A stretch of DNA of 64,000 nt, taken from positions 1,938,001 to 2,002,000 of the forward strand of contig NC_134035.1 in the NCBI RefSeq assembly GCF_964204645.1, written 5' to 3'. The stretch is from Tubulanus polymorphus (lineage: Eukaryota; Nemertea; Palaeonemertea; Tubulaniformes; Tubulanidae). The position numbers and the translations under genes were made by a program. Shown here piece after piece: positions 25,313-35,744 of this stretch (positions are counted from its first letter, which is position 1; each line of letters opens with the position of its first letter). Below the pieces are notes generated by a model. That model had not been told where the DNA came from. It was given only the letters and a program-made list of their open reading frames with translations, and did not search any database.

Positions 25313-25800
25313 ATCCCCTCTCTGTCTCTTTCTATCATCTCTCATCTCTCATCCTCATCTCTCATACTCATCTCCCATACTCATCTCTCATACACATCCT
25401 CATCTCACTCTTTCATCCTCATCTCATACTCATCTCTCATACTCATCTCATTCTCATCTCTCATACTCATCTCTCATACTCATCCTCATCTCACTCTTTC
25501 TCATTCTCATCTCATACTCATCTCTCATACTCATCTCTCATACACATCCTCATCTCACTCTTTCATCCTCATCTCATACTCATCTCTCATACTCATCTCA
25601 TTCTCATTTCTCATACTCATCTCTCATACTCATCCTCATCTCACTCTTTCTCATTCTCATCTCATACTCATCTCTCATACTCATCTCTCATACTCATCCT
25701 CATCTCACTCTTTCATCCTCATCTCTCATACTCATCTCATTCTCATCCTCATCTCATTCTCATCTCTCATCCTCATCTCTCATCCTCATCTCTCATTCTG
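25313..25800 (+). repeat. CT-rich TCTCATACTCATC minisatellite
   Basis: About 490 bases of interleaved TCTCATACTCATC, CTCATCCTCATC and CTCACTCTTTC units with a higher-order repeat of about 130 bases. The 184-codon plus-strand frame (HTHLSYSSL-type repeats) is an artefact of a repeat without stops. Confidence 0.9.
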
Positions 25801-25810
25801 GTCTCATTCA

Positions 25811-25861
25811 CCATCTACCGGGTTGTGATAGGAACTAGTTCCTGTCTCGCCCGGTAGATGG
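25811..25861. repeat. Nested palindrome ending the CT minisatellite
   Basis: CCATCTACCGGG (25,811-25,822) and CCCGGTAGATGG (25,850-25,861) are perfect inverted complements. Between them is the perfect 14-base palindrome AGGAACTAGTTCCT (25,830-25,843). A related ATCTACCGG also stands just left of the minisatellite (about 25,264). Confidence 0.8.
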
Positions 25862-25927
25862 CATTATTTTTTTGATAAAATTTGTTTAAGCAATGGATAA
25901 ATATGAGTTCCCCTGCAGCCTGTCAGT

Positions 25928-25992
25928 ACGTCCCTATAGCGTAGTGGGTAGGGTGCTGGACTGCTAGACCAGTGGTTGGTGGTTCAAATCCC
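25928..25992 (+). mobile_element. tRNA-like head (SINE or tRNA pseudogene)
   Basis: TAGCGTAGTGG fits a Pol III A box and GGTTCAAATCC, about 40 bases later, fits a B box. CTGGACTGCTAGACCAG between them resembles an anticodon arm with GCT in the loop. The acceptor stem does not pair and there is no long variable arm, so this is not a functional tRNA-Ser. It is followed by AT-rich DNA with two copies of AATAAAATGTTGAATTTT. Most likely a SINE head. Confidence 0.55.
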
Positions 25993-26333
25993 AAAATAAT
26001 ATTTTATTGATGATTAAATAAAATGTTGAATTTTGATTTTTGTTCGTTTCAATAAAATGTTGAATTTTACTTTTGCAAACAAGCTGTAACAAATTCCTAC
26101 TTTGAATTTGGAATAAATCCTTTGATTTGTACTTTCCTTTTTGACTTTTCCTTGAACGTGAGAAGTTGTAAGAGAGTCCTTTCCGGGGCAAGTGGAAGTC
26201 GTGAGAGGGGAGAGTCCTTTCCGGGGCAAAGTGCCCGAGACAAAGAGATTTTATTAAAGAGATCATTTTATATATAGACGTTTATTTATTTACGTTACTT
26301 TTTATAACATGCGGCAAAACGAAATAATGACGA

Positions 26334-26580
26334 GTAGAGTCTGCGTCTCGAGGTTTGAAGATGGTTCTGTAGTCGGAGTAGAGTCTGCGTCTCGAGGTTT
26401 GAGGATGGTACTGTAGTCGGAGTCTGCGTCTCGAGGTTTGAGGATGGTACTGCAGTCGGAGTAGAGTCTGCTTCTCGAGGTTTGAAGATGGTTCTGTAGT
26501 CGGAGTAGGGTCTGCGTCTCGAGGTTTGAAGATGGTTCTGTAGTCGGGGTAGAGTCTGCGTCTCGAGGTTTGAAGATGTT
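26334..26580 (+). repeat. 44-bp minisatellite, about 6 copies
   Basis: Tandem copies of GTAGAGTCTGCGTCTCGAGG followed by TTTGAAGATGGTTCTGTAGTCGGA, starting at 26,334, 26,378, 26,422 (short copy), 26,461, 26,505 and 26,549. Two overlapping minus-strand frames of about 100 codons translate the repeat (SSNLETQT-type) and are not genes. Confidence 0.85.
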
Positions 26581-26735
26581 GCCGTCACTCAAATATTGCC
26601 AGCTGAAAAACAAATCGGATAATCGTCAAGCTAATGAAGATGCAAAATGTACGGATGGGTATAGTTTAATATAATTACCTTATCTTAATGTAAAGATACC
26701 GAAACAGCAAAATGTGAGTTGATGCGGTTCCCAAT

Positions 26736-26743
26736 GCAGCAGC

Positions 26744-26777
<34 letters not shown>

Positions 26778-26778
26778 G
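26736..26778 (+). repeat. CAG trinucleotide run
   Basis: About 14 CAG triplets with one TAG interruption. A second, shorter CAG-rich stretch is at 26,980-27,020. Neither lies in a frame I can support as coding. Confidence 0.85.
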
Positions 26779-26999
26779 ACTAGTTCAGGACGTTGCGACA
26801 AACGAATTGTGTGTACATGTAGTTGTCAGTAGTAGCGAACTGGTTTCGGTTTAACCCTAAAAAGACACAATATTCATAATGTATGAATGTGCGCGAAATA
26901 GAACATCGGAAATCAGCGACAACAGCAACTCGTCTTCATCAGCAAATTAGCCGTCATCTGTTTGTAGTTGAAATCCGACATCAACAGCAGCAGCAACAC

Positions 27000-27430
27000 C
27001 AGTAACAGCAGCAGCAGTATCGGGATCTCCTCCGCGATCATCTGCACAATCAGCCGCCAGTCTCATCTTGCGTTCTCAATCGCTAGGCGTCACAAATTCC
27101 TTCACGTTCCAGTCTCTCCTAACATCATCAGCCGCTTATTAGTTGGTTGTTCGCTTGAAGCCACACTTTCTTCACGCCTTGTTGCAGAGCTCTTATGGGT
27201 TGACCTTCATCGCTGGACATCAGTTCTCGGACTGGCATCGGGCGGCTCGAACCGCGCTTCTAATACCTACGTCAACCAATCAGCGACGGTGCATCATCGA
27301 TGCGACCGGATTGGATCAATCAGAAAGCTCGATCGCGCATTCCTGTCACAGACCCGAGTCCGTGACGCTAATCCGCAAGAACCATTCAATTCGTGCCAAA
27401 CATTTTCAATGGGGCCTACAGGTCATCGAG
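27000..27430. promoter_or_regulatory. CpG-richer block with clustered CCAAT boxes, possible promoter
   Basis: Compared with its surroundings this block is rich in CG dinucleotides. It contains AACCAATCAG (27,274-27,283, a strong NF-Y site), an inverted ATTGG (27,310) and CAATCAG (27,317) within 50 bases. Two overlapping plus-strand frames (26,968-27,435 and 27,143-27,466) cross it, but neither shows domains or codon usage I would trust. It could be the promoter or first exon of an unrecognised gene. Confidence 0.3.
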
Positions 27431-27569
27431 TTTAATTCGACTATTCATAGAGGCACATATTGTTAAAGATAGAAATATCGAATGCTACGATTTTAGCCTA
27501 AAATTGTATGCTGAAATTTTATCTAATGGTTTAGATAAACTCCAACAAACTTTAGTGTAGATTTCCCTT

Positions 27570-27860
27570 CTATTTAAGTCCGGTTTTGAACTGTAATACC
27601 GGCTCAATTTTACTTTTTTCGAGTTTTGCTTTAGGATATTGAAGTTTGCTTAAGGGTTTGTGCAGTGACGCGGCACTATTGTGTAGTAGAGCGTATGGCA
27701 GGTCTCCAGAGAGTGATTCTCTATTGGATAGAGTCGTTTTGAAGCCGAATTTATACACAAGTTCACCAGACATCGCCGCGTACACATCTTCTTTAACTGA
27801 AATCTGGTGAAAAATTATGGAAGTTTTATCATCAGTTGAGAAAGAACTGTGATTGATCAC
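27570..27860 (-). CDS. Unassigned 96-codon ORF
   Basis: The minus-strand frame opens with ATG at 27,860 and reads MINHSSFSTDDKTSIIFHQI, later VYAAMSGELVYKFGF, and ends ...QFKTGLK. Composition is protein-like, without low complexity. I recognise no family. It could be a single-exon gene, an exon, or chance. Just beyond its 5' end (27,865-27,926) lies an inverted copy of the GPCR 3' flank. Confidence 0.2.
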   Translation of the reverse strand: MINHSSFSTDDKTSIIFHQISVKEDVYAAMSGELVYKFGFKTTLSNRESLSGDLPYALLHNSAASLHKPLSKLQYPKAKLEKSKIEPVLQFKTGLK

Positions 27861-27864
27861 CGCG

Positions 27865-27926
27865 CGCTGCTTGTACCGAATAGTCGCTTGGATTTCTTCA
27901 GTTCGAGGAATTAAATAAATATAAAA
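27865..27926 (+). repeat. Inverted copy of the GPCR gene's 3' flank
   Basis: 62 bases (CGCTGCTTGTACCGAATAGT ... AAATAAATATAAAA) match the minus strand of 29,970-29,909 with two mismatches. The latter is the segment just downstream of the GPCR stop codon and includes its AATAAA signal. The two copies lie in opposite orientation about 2 kb apart. Confidence 0.75.
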
Positions 27927-27969
27927 TGACCCAAACCCTCACCACTCAACTTAATATAACAAACTAATA

Positions 27970-28265
27970 TTGTAAAAAAGTCGAAGGTCCCTGGGGGAAT
28001 TACTCCGCTGCCGGGACCGGTATTGTGGGATAAATAAATAATTCAGCCAGAAACGACTGAATTAAACATAATTTACCCCACACCAGTTATTTTGTAGGAC
28101 TCACGCATTAGCAACCTCATTCCAGGGAGGACAGTACTCTCGACTCGCCCGCTTACCGGAGATCACTTGCCACATCCTGACCCGCCTCCTCCGAGACTCG
28201 AACCTGGGCCACAGCGGTGACACGCTAGTCGCCGACCGACTAAGCCATCCGGTCCGCCCGATTGT
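27970..28265 (-). mobile_element. tRNA-derived SINE
   Basis: On the minus strand, from about 28,265, the head reads GGACCGGATGGCTTAGTCGG: TGGCTTAGTCGG is a near-consensus A box. The B box GGTTCGAGTCTC follows about 35 bases later. The body continues through GGATGTGGCAAGTGATC and CCCTGGAATGAGGTTGC, then a 3' part around CCGGTCCCGGCAGCGGAG. The head-body layout is that of a tRNA-derived SINE. The 70-codon frame across the body is not a gene. Confidence 0.75.
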
Positions 28266-29908
28266 GACAGGAAAACATTCGAACATATTCCACGGCCATT
28301 CACATTCGGACAAAAGACCATGACGTCACAATGGTCAACGCCGTGACGATGTCGACTCAGACTGAAATCGCCCGTTTCTGACCAAACTTGCAGCTCCAGA
28401 GTCTATATCTTGAATCTCTACAAATATATACTGATCGTTGCAGCATATTAGTCCTAGATACGACGGGTGGTTTTTGAATTTGAGAGTTCTAAATAGCGTA
28501 TTTCCGTTTCAAAAATCCAATATCCTAAATCCCCACAAAACTGTACGTGCGTCTCGTATGACAGCCGATCTGACTCATGTACAGAATGTATAAAGACTAA
28601 TCACGTCCCGGTCACGGCCATGGTTCCAGTTAAGTCGTGCGCGACACATTTTGTTCAAATACGTACGCAACTTGCGCCTCTTAACCCTTAAAAAACTGCG
28701 ATTATAGTTAAGGAATGATTATTTTACTTTTAATATCACTATCATCAACGGCCAAAACCATTCCTTGGCCATTCATTGTCGAACGAAAGTTGGGCTCGGC
28801 TGATAATGGTTTTCGCCCCACATACCCAAACTAACTTTTGAAATAATCAAACCTTTAGAAAGAGGGTCATCCCGGTACAGGTATGCCAGTACATCCGAGC
28901 CGAATATAGAAGGAAATCCCCCACCAGTTTGGTTCTCTTTCTCCAGGCGAAAAAGTCCAGAAAATCCCTTGTTTTATCATCAATCTGTCTCTCAGGACCA
29001 ATGGATTTGGGGTCCCTCTTCATTACAATTATGGTCTGATGCCTGACTGGATAAATGGATGACTGGTGACCGAATGACCGAGCGACTGATTGATGAGATA
29101 TTCTTAACAATACAATCTAGGAATGCAGAAATCACAGAGGACCCTTAAGGCGGGGATCTGAGACATAGACTTCTGGACCCCGTCAATAACTGTGCAAAAT
29201 GAATGAAGCGAATTCGAAGGAGAAAAGGTGGCACCAGACTGAATCATACGTATTACTTATTCAGTAATCCAATACGCACTAAGCCTCAGAAATGGTGATC
29301 GATGGTGGTTTTAATTCCGGGAAGCAGTATTTTCTTATGGGGGCAGGAGAAATTCTCCGCTTCATTCTCCGGAGTAAATGGATAGATGATTGATATCGTA
29401 GCCAGGCCTGTAATGTGGCCGATTTTATAGGCAGTTTGCTTTCCCTATAAATAAAAGTTTCCTTAAAATGTGGAATTTTAAGTGGACCTTTTTGAAAAGT
29501 CGCTCGAAGGTAAAAAAGGAGCCTAGTGACAACGGCATTATGTGTTAGCAATGCAAGGCTCCCTACGGAGTCCAACGCTAGTCCTAGGTATCTGTAGCAC
29601 TATAAGATCGGGTAGGACATACGACAAGCCTAGGATGTTATTCATTTCCAGCAAATTCATTTTTCAGAGCGAACCGTTTTGGGATTTCCGGCGGTTTGTC
29701 GTAAACCACCTGAACTATACCCCACCCCCCCACCCCCCAGTCCGCTGCAGGCCCGGTTGTTCGGAAGTTACTACTCCCCAGTCACTACACAGATTATAGG
29801 CTAGAGATAAAATGTTAATACCAGTCTATGAGTGTCACTGGTCAGTATATAGCCGCAGTGTATAGATTTTAAAAAAGAGCAAAAAACAACCCTCTAAATT
29901 TGGGAAAC
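28266..29908. other. Intergenic DNA, no recognised gene
   Basis: Two minus-strand frames (28,847-29,110, 87 codons; 29,279-29,575, 98 codons) lack recognisable motifs. A C-rich run lies at 29,720-29,740. I see no RNA gene. Confidence 0.35.
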
Positions 29909-29995
29909 TTTTATATTTATTTAATTCCTCGAACTGAAGAAATCCGAGCGACTATTCGGTGCAAGCAGCGTCGGATAACCTCATGTCGATCTTAA

Positions 29996-30932
29996 TCAGC
30001 ATTTCAACAACTGAACGAACTTTTCTCTAAATTGCTTGTTCACAATTATATAAAGAATAAGATTTATACAAGAATTGATGATCGATGTAACCAGATAGAA
30101 TGTTAATACGTTTAAACCGCGCCCGAGGACGTAGCGTCCACCGATTTTACCGAGCAAACCTGGAAATTCTAAAATCGTGAAAATGATACTCATTGTAAGC
30201 ACCATTTTCGTGGCTTTTGCCATGCCCTTTTGCGGTTTCGGATCGCTAGTTGTGGCGGTCAGATCTTGCCTACGCGTCGTTTTAACGTGTAATACAATTA
30301 GAAGAGCTATATTCGCTACGAAAACTAATAGATTCGGTATGAAAATACGGAAGATCGGGTCGATGTATCGGTTCATTAGTAGAAAGACACTGTCACGCGC
30401 AAATGATGCTTTGTAATGAGGACCGAGCTTCGATGTGGGCTGATAGATTACACGCATCGTGATCGGGTAATACGAACACATAGCCACAGAAAAGACACAC
30501 GCGAATAAAATAAGAAAATTTATCCTATATCGTACCTTCAGTAGAAAAATGATAGTCACTAATCGTTCGCATTGAATAATTACAGTTAAATAGTTACGAA
30601 ACATTTGAAATCCGTTATTCAACATTGTCAGCCATATGTAAATGTACGGGGAAATTCGCGGCGCTACGAAATAAATGATCATATCACCGTACGTGGCATA
30701 GTGAATATAAAACCGCACCGGGTCCTGAATGAGTTTCGTCACCAGAAATATGATATCGACAACAGCGAGACATTTCAGTAAATAGATGCAGCGATTTTTA
30801 GTTTTCAGTTTGACAAATACGACGATGATCATCGCGTTTAAACCAACACCGACCGGGATTTAGAGGCGGCAATACATATGCGGCCAAAATCCATTTGTCG
30901 ACGTACGACCTCTTGAAAATCGTTGCGTTCAT
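29996..30932 (-). CDS. Intronless class A (rhodopsin-like) GPCR with an N-terminal 1-base frameshift
   Basis: The long frame (278 codons, 30,832-29,996) covers the end of TM1 to a short cytoplasmic tail. Landmarks: LAVVD in TM2 (the conserved sodium-site Asp), CERL in place of DRY after TM3, a proline in TM5 (FIPNLL), FTILEFPG in TM6 for the FxxCWxP motif, and NLILY for NPxxY in TM7. The usual TM3/ECL2 disulphide cysteines are absent. The pattern fits invertebrate peptide (FMRFamide-type) receptors; the ligand is unknown. The true start is probably ATG at 30,932 (MNATIFKRSYVDKW, with an N-glycosylation site at N2). The two frames meet at CTAAATC (30,863-30,857), where one extra A disrupts TM1. 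This is either a sequencing error or a recent inactivation. AATAAA lies about 75 bases past the stop. Confidence 0.8.
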
Positions 30933-30964
30933 CCTCGTTCTATATGATAGAACTGATGAATTAA

Positions 30965-31045
30965 ACTAAACATTTCATCAATAGATAAATGCAGCAGTTT
31001 CTTGTATTCAGTTTTACAAATACAATTACGACCATAACGGGGAAG
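30965..31045 (-). pseudogene. Remnant of a tandem GPCR paralogue (TM1-TM2 region)
   Basis: Read on the minus strand, this stretch gives VMVVIVFVKLNTRNCCIYLL and then MKCL, closely parallel to MIIVVFVKLKTKNRCIYLL and KCL of the neighbouring receptor. Sequence similarity stops on both sides, so only about 27 codons survive. It is a decayed tandem duplicate just upstream of the intact-length receptor gene. Confidence 0.75.
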
Positions 31046-31099
31046 GCCTCTTAGTGTTTGATATCATGATGTTTTTGTGAGTTGTAATTATTTGTAATT

Positions 31100-31180
31100 A
31101 TTCCGGCGTGAGTGAGGACGTTTTGACCGACGAAAGCGAGGACGTTTTGACCGGGTCTGCGAGGACGTGTTGACCCGACA
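31100..31180 (+). repeat. Short GAGGACGTTTTGACC repeat
   Basis: Three degenerate copies of GCGAGGACGTTTTGACCG separated by 20-25 bases. No role is known. Confidence 0.6.
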
Positions 31181-31260
31181 CCACTTATAACATCTATAAC
31201 CCCTAACGTAACCATAAGTATAAGCCCATCCGATTGTAAAAGCTTACCACCAACGATTAT

Positions 31261-31319
31261 GATAGATAGACAGATAGATAGATAGATATATAGATAGATA
31301 GATAGATAGATAGACAGAC

Positions 31320-31390
<71 letters not shown>

Positions 31391-31403
31391 TAGACAGACA
31401 GAC

Positions 31404-31462
<59 letters not shown>

Positions 31463-31475
31463 TAGATAGACAGAC

Positions 31476-31522
<47 letters not shown>

Positions 31523-31534
31523 TAGATAGATAGA
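31261..31534 (+). repeat. GATA/GACA compound microsatellite
   Basis: About 270 bases of alternating (GATA)n and (GACA)n blocks. The 100-codon minus-strand frame of SVCLSVYLSIYLS type comes from this repeat and is not a gene. It directly precedes the 5'-truncated Penelope-like element. Confidence 0.95.
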
Positions 31535-31601
31535 TTTATTGTTCACAAATTGGCGAAGAGCAACTAACTACTACTAGATAACTAACTACTATGACCCCTA
31601 A

Positions 31602-32432
31602 CTAAAACTTAAAGTACTCAAAGGTCGTGGCTACAAAGACCGCGAACTGCGACACATCAAAAGCCAAGCTCTACGGCACCACGCCGAACGAGATCTACGA
31701 GAACAACAACGGGCCAACGAACCGCCGAAAAAGCGTTTACCGCTTATCTTACCTCACTCCGAAGCCAGCCGAACCCTAGCCCGTAACATCCGAACCAGAT
31801 TTACGGAACTGGCTACGGCCACCGGCCGGTCGGACGAGGTAACCACGGTCACCGCCTACACCAAGCACAAGAGTCTCAAAGATCTCCTAACTTCGTCGCA
31901 GCTCAAACCCACGGAGCCACCCCCTCCCCGAGTCCCCTCTTCACCGCATCGTAACAGAAATACTTCCGTTGGTTCCAATTCTTCTATTTCCAGGTCTACT
32001 CAAAGAACTCCGTCAACCCGACGTCGAGGCACCAAGAAATGCAGAACACCGAGATGTCGTACGTGTCCACTCGTCCGAGAAACAACCGTTTGCCGCAGCC
32101 ACAACAAAATGCACGCGATCGGCAGCACAATTAATTGCGCGACCCGTGAAATTGTATACTGCATCGAATGCACCAAGTGCAACATGCTGTACGTCGGCCA
32201 AACCGGAATGTCGCTACGAGAACGCGTCACTCATCACGTCTCATCCATCAGAACGAAGAATTCGACTCCAGTCTCGGACCACTTCAACCAAGTCGACCAC
32301 ACCCGCGAACACTTTCGGGTGTACGGTCTCCAACACCTACCAGGCTCCACGAGACCGATCCGCGAAGCAGCCGAACAACACTGGATACGACGACTCGACA
32401 CGAACACGCCCCGAGGCATGAACGTCCCGTAG
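31602..32432 (+). mobile_element. Penelope-like retroelement, 5'-truncated, GIY-YIG endonuclease end
   Basis: One open frame of 276 codons without an upstream start. It begins in the RT-to-endonuclease linker (GRGYKDRELRHIKSQALRHH). It then has a Cys cluster KCRTPRCRTCPLV and the GIY-YIG core IVYCIECTKCNMLYVGQTGM, followed by SLRERVTHH and REAAEQHWIRRL with the expected Arg, His and Glu. This order (linker, Cys knuckle, GIY-YIG) is diagnostic of Penelope-like elements, whose reverse transcriptase is here cut off at about 31,600, as is usual for 5'-truncated insertions. Shadow frames of 125-150 codons in other phases are not genes. The 3' flank to about 32,660 (CCCGGCGATTATGAGTTTTC...) may be its 3' UTR. 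Confidence 0.85.
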
Positions 32433-33361
32433 ACCGCCTCACTACAACAATTAACTCTTACTACTTTTTTACAGGGATAACCCGCTGCCCGTGCACTAGT
32501 GGGGTCTCCATACCTTCGGTTTGGTCCCCTAACCTCTATCTCTAAACCTAACCCCGCCCCGATTCCCGGCGATTATGAGTTTTCCGGGTAGTCTAGAGAG
32601 ACCGATGAAAACTCCGGTTTGCTGAACTATCCCTCTTTGCGGGGATGCGGTATGATGTTTGATCTGACAGTTTCAAGTGGTTAATGGCTGTTTCAAGTGC
32701 TTAAACGATGCTTATTACTTCGTGGTACCGTGGTTTAAAAAAAAGATTTCATAATAATACGCTCACCGCGTGGGCTTCGTAGAAAGGCCACTACCTGTTA
32801 CCGCGTTACGGTGTCAAACTAGAAAGGATTCGCCATTGAAAATTCATAAATTGACCACCACTGACCACCACTACCCTAGTGAAACTTCTCGAATATCGTG
32901 GTCGGATTCGAAAGTGCTTGTCGTCGTATTGTTATTTCTAGAGAGATATAACGGATTTGCATACATGTAAAATTATTATTTTCAAAATACTCAATTTTCT
33001 CCGCCGATTTTGAAGAAATTCTGTCATCTCCACTCGACACATGATTTCACTTCGGTGCCTTTTAAGGGAGTGCCCCTTAAAGTTGAGTTCATACTTAGTC
33101 AAACAAGGAGATATGCCTGATTCCTTTTTAAAATTTAAATTCGACATATTTCATCAAATTACTAGAAAGGGACAGCAACTTTCGGTCATCCGCGAAAAGA
33201 TACCTAAAATGCGATAGGGTTATGGAAAAACAGGACACGAAACATACAGAAAAACCCTTTGTTTGGTAGACTGAAATTATTGAACTCTTAAATAGCAACA
33301 TTCACAGAAACAAAAACATAAGAACATATTCTCGCCCAGCCTTTAAAAAAACATAACGTAA

Positions 33362-33435
33362 TGATATGAGGCCACGGGTCATCTTTAATTGAAATCACAT
33401 GATTTCAATTAAAGATGACACGTAGCCTCATATCA
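33362..33435. repeat. Palindrome, 36-base arms, 2-base loop
   Basis: 33,362-33,397 (TGATATGAGGCCACGGGTC...) pairs with 33,400-33,435 (...GACACGTAGCCTCATATCA) with two mismatches; the loop is CA. Such a hairpin could be a small inverted-repeat element or the template of a hairpin RNA. Confidence 0.9.
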
Positions 33436-35388
33436 AATGACAGAGCCTATATATTCATTCTCTTACGAGGATAGGTTTTCGCATTCATAGGATAAGGAGA
33501 ATTGTGGGTTCGAATGATGAATACAACTTATAAAGCCCCAATTTCAATGGTTCTTGCATGTTCAAAGGCGCTTTAGAGTAATCGAATTAACAGGTGTGTT
33601 CATTTCGACTATAATTGAGCATTCTAGGGCTGGGGCAAGAAACGTGTGAGATCGTTCGCCAAGGTATCGCTAAGGAGATAATAAGGAGCCAGTCCGTGGT
33701 GGCTATTGAAAGCGACGACCGCATATGAATGCATTGATTGAATGACATCTCAAAAGTCAGATTATATAAAATCAAAAATGATATATGGATAAGTTATTCC
33801 ATATATACTGGTAAAAATGATGCCCAATATGTGATATAAATGTTCAATCAAAAAGTAGAAACTGAAACCATAATTCAGTATGGTATTGTAACAACATAAA
33901 ACACACAAATTCAATCCTTTGTTAAATTGGTAGCCAGTGTAGATGAGCAAGTATCGTGGTCCCTAATTTTAGCTATCGCAATAATTCAAGCCACGCGATT
34001 TTGAACGGTTCAACAAGTTGGAGTTTGTGTAAAGATGAATGAGTTTGAAATGGAGTGGAATTCAGATATTACTGTTTGCATGTTTATGTTTATTACCGGT
34101 ACTCAATCTTTTTACTAATCATAGAAAATTGTGGTAAAATATTTGACTACGTTTTAGATTGTATCTCTCCACGCCAGAGGTAATCACGGATATCGGACTA
34201 CAAAAGCATTCCTTGTGTAAAGCTCAACTTTGTAAATTCCTGGAAAAGCTCGCCTCGGATATTTCAATAATGATTAAACATTAATTATCACAACGAAAAA
34301 CCTAAACAAACCAATGTACGCTTGCTTTAAGTTTGCCAATGCACTATCGTTGCTTTTTCTGGCTATTTGTACTGTTTGCCACAAAAAGATTGCATCCTCT
34401 ATTACAGGAATTAAGGAAACAACTCTGGGACCAGTTAGTTTAGATTAACCATTATACAATATGATACATGGCCAAATACACTGTTAATATGAAAAAGATC
34501 CACTATACAGATTTCAAATTTCAAACCAAGTTTTATCATTAGAACATTACGACACAACGTTCAATTTCTCACTAGAGGTCATCTGTTTGTACACAGTGAG
34601 TTTTCGTATCGTATTATCGTATTATCGATTCTCCGCATTTGAGTGTGACTATTCTACAAGTACAAAGTTATTTTAGCAATGAAGTTTCAATTGTCATTGT
34701 TAATGTTAACTATCCACTGGAAAACTTACAAACTTTTGGCAACTGACCTTAGATCGTGGAATAGTCTCAGGTGGCCTGCAGATCCACTCTTGATTTGTAC
34801 TACTAAAGAAATAGACATTATAAGACTTAACGAGTATATTAAAGTACCATTTATCTTTATAACGCGATAATTCGCGTACGTATGATTGAAAAACGATATT
34901 CTATCGAATCTCATGGTATTTATGATTATTGTGTATAGAATCAATAATTAGCAACCTTCCACGGATACGAAGTGGCCTAAGTTTACATCCTACCATAATT
35001 TTCCTCGAAACTCTCAGCATTATTTCAAGGGTCGGTCTTATATGAAGAAAATATATGAAGGACATGTTCACAGGTTAGGCCAAAAATCTTCCCCGAAAAC
35101 TTCAAATTTTTACAAGCAAATATAATATACTTCATGCTTTTCGTGCAGAAAAAATGCATGTCCACAAATTGTAAATTGTGTTTTCAAAGTAAACGATTGA
35201 GTGTGGAATTGTTTTGAATTCAGGGTTCTCCAATTAACTCTCCGGTATTTTACAATTGCTTCAATAAGACAAGTCACACTATTGTTGTGATCAGATGGCC
35301 AATTGAATACTTCTTCATTATATTGAAAGATACGTTATACTTAATGCATCTTTTCTTAGGCCTTACAGCTTTCTCTATTGGTCAGCGT

Positions 35389-35436
35389 AAACTTATGGGT
35401 AATTTTGAGTGATCACTCAGAATTACCCATAAGTTT
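35389..35436. repeat. Palindrome, 24-base arms, no loop
   Basis: AAACTTATGGGTAATTTTG then AGTGA (35,389-35,412) is followed at once by its inverted complement (35,413-35,436), with one mismatch. The centre is GTGATCAC. Confidence 0.9.
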
Positions 35437-35744
35437 GAATTCTCGCTGAACTACTACATCCCTATAACACATTAATATATACTTCATATCAGGCGATTAA
35501 CTTTGATCTGTGGTCAGTGGACAGCAGCTACGAAACTACTACATTATCATTCCTTCTATATTCATATATATGATATGATATAATATCTTATTTAATGTTC
35601 AGTTTATACGTCTTGAACAAGTCTCGCATATTGATACCGATACGCACGTTCACGCGAGTGAAATGTGCACGTTACAGGCTCAAATGCACACGTTACAAAG
35701 CGCAACATAGTTCGTTCAAAACCCCACGAGATAAATCTTTGGAA

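Larger units (their letters stand above)
32661..35744. other. Intergenic DNA with two long palindromes
   Basis: No gene is recognised. 33,362-33,435 and 35,389-35,436 are near-perfect palindromes (listed separately). Short open frames here (for example 34,679-34,867) have no supporting features. Confidence 0.35.

Noticed and set aside
25303-25857. 184-codon frame of HTHLSYSSL repeats
   Set aside because: Pure translation of the TCTCATACTCATC repeat, with no start context or conserved flank.
25928-25992. Functional tRNA-Ser(GCT) gene
   Set aside because: A and B boxes and an anticodon-like loop are present, but the acceptor stem does not pair and the long variable arm of serine tRNAs is missing.
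26295-26613. Two ~100-codon minus-strand frames with a repeated SSNLETQT peptide
   Set aside because: They follow the 44-bp minisatellite in two phases at once; no independent coding evidence.
31244-31546. 100-codon minus-strand frame SVCLSVYLSIYLS
   Set aside because: Translation of the GATA/GACA microsatellite.
31969-32545. Alternative frames of 107-150 codons over the Penelope-like element
   Set aside because: Only the frame with the Cys knuckle and GIY-YIG motif makes sense; the others are shadows.
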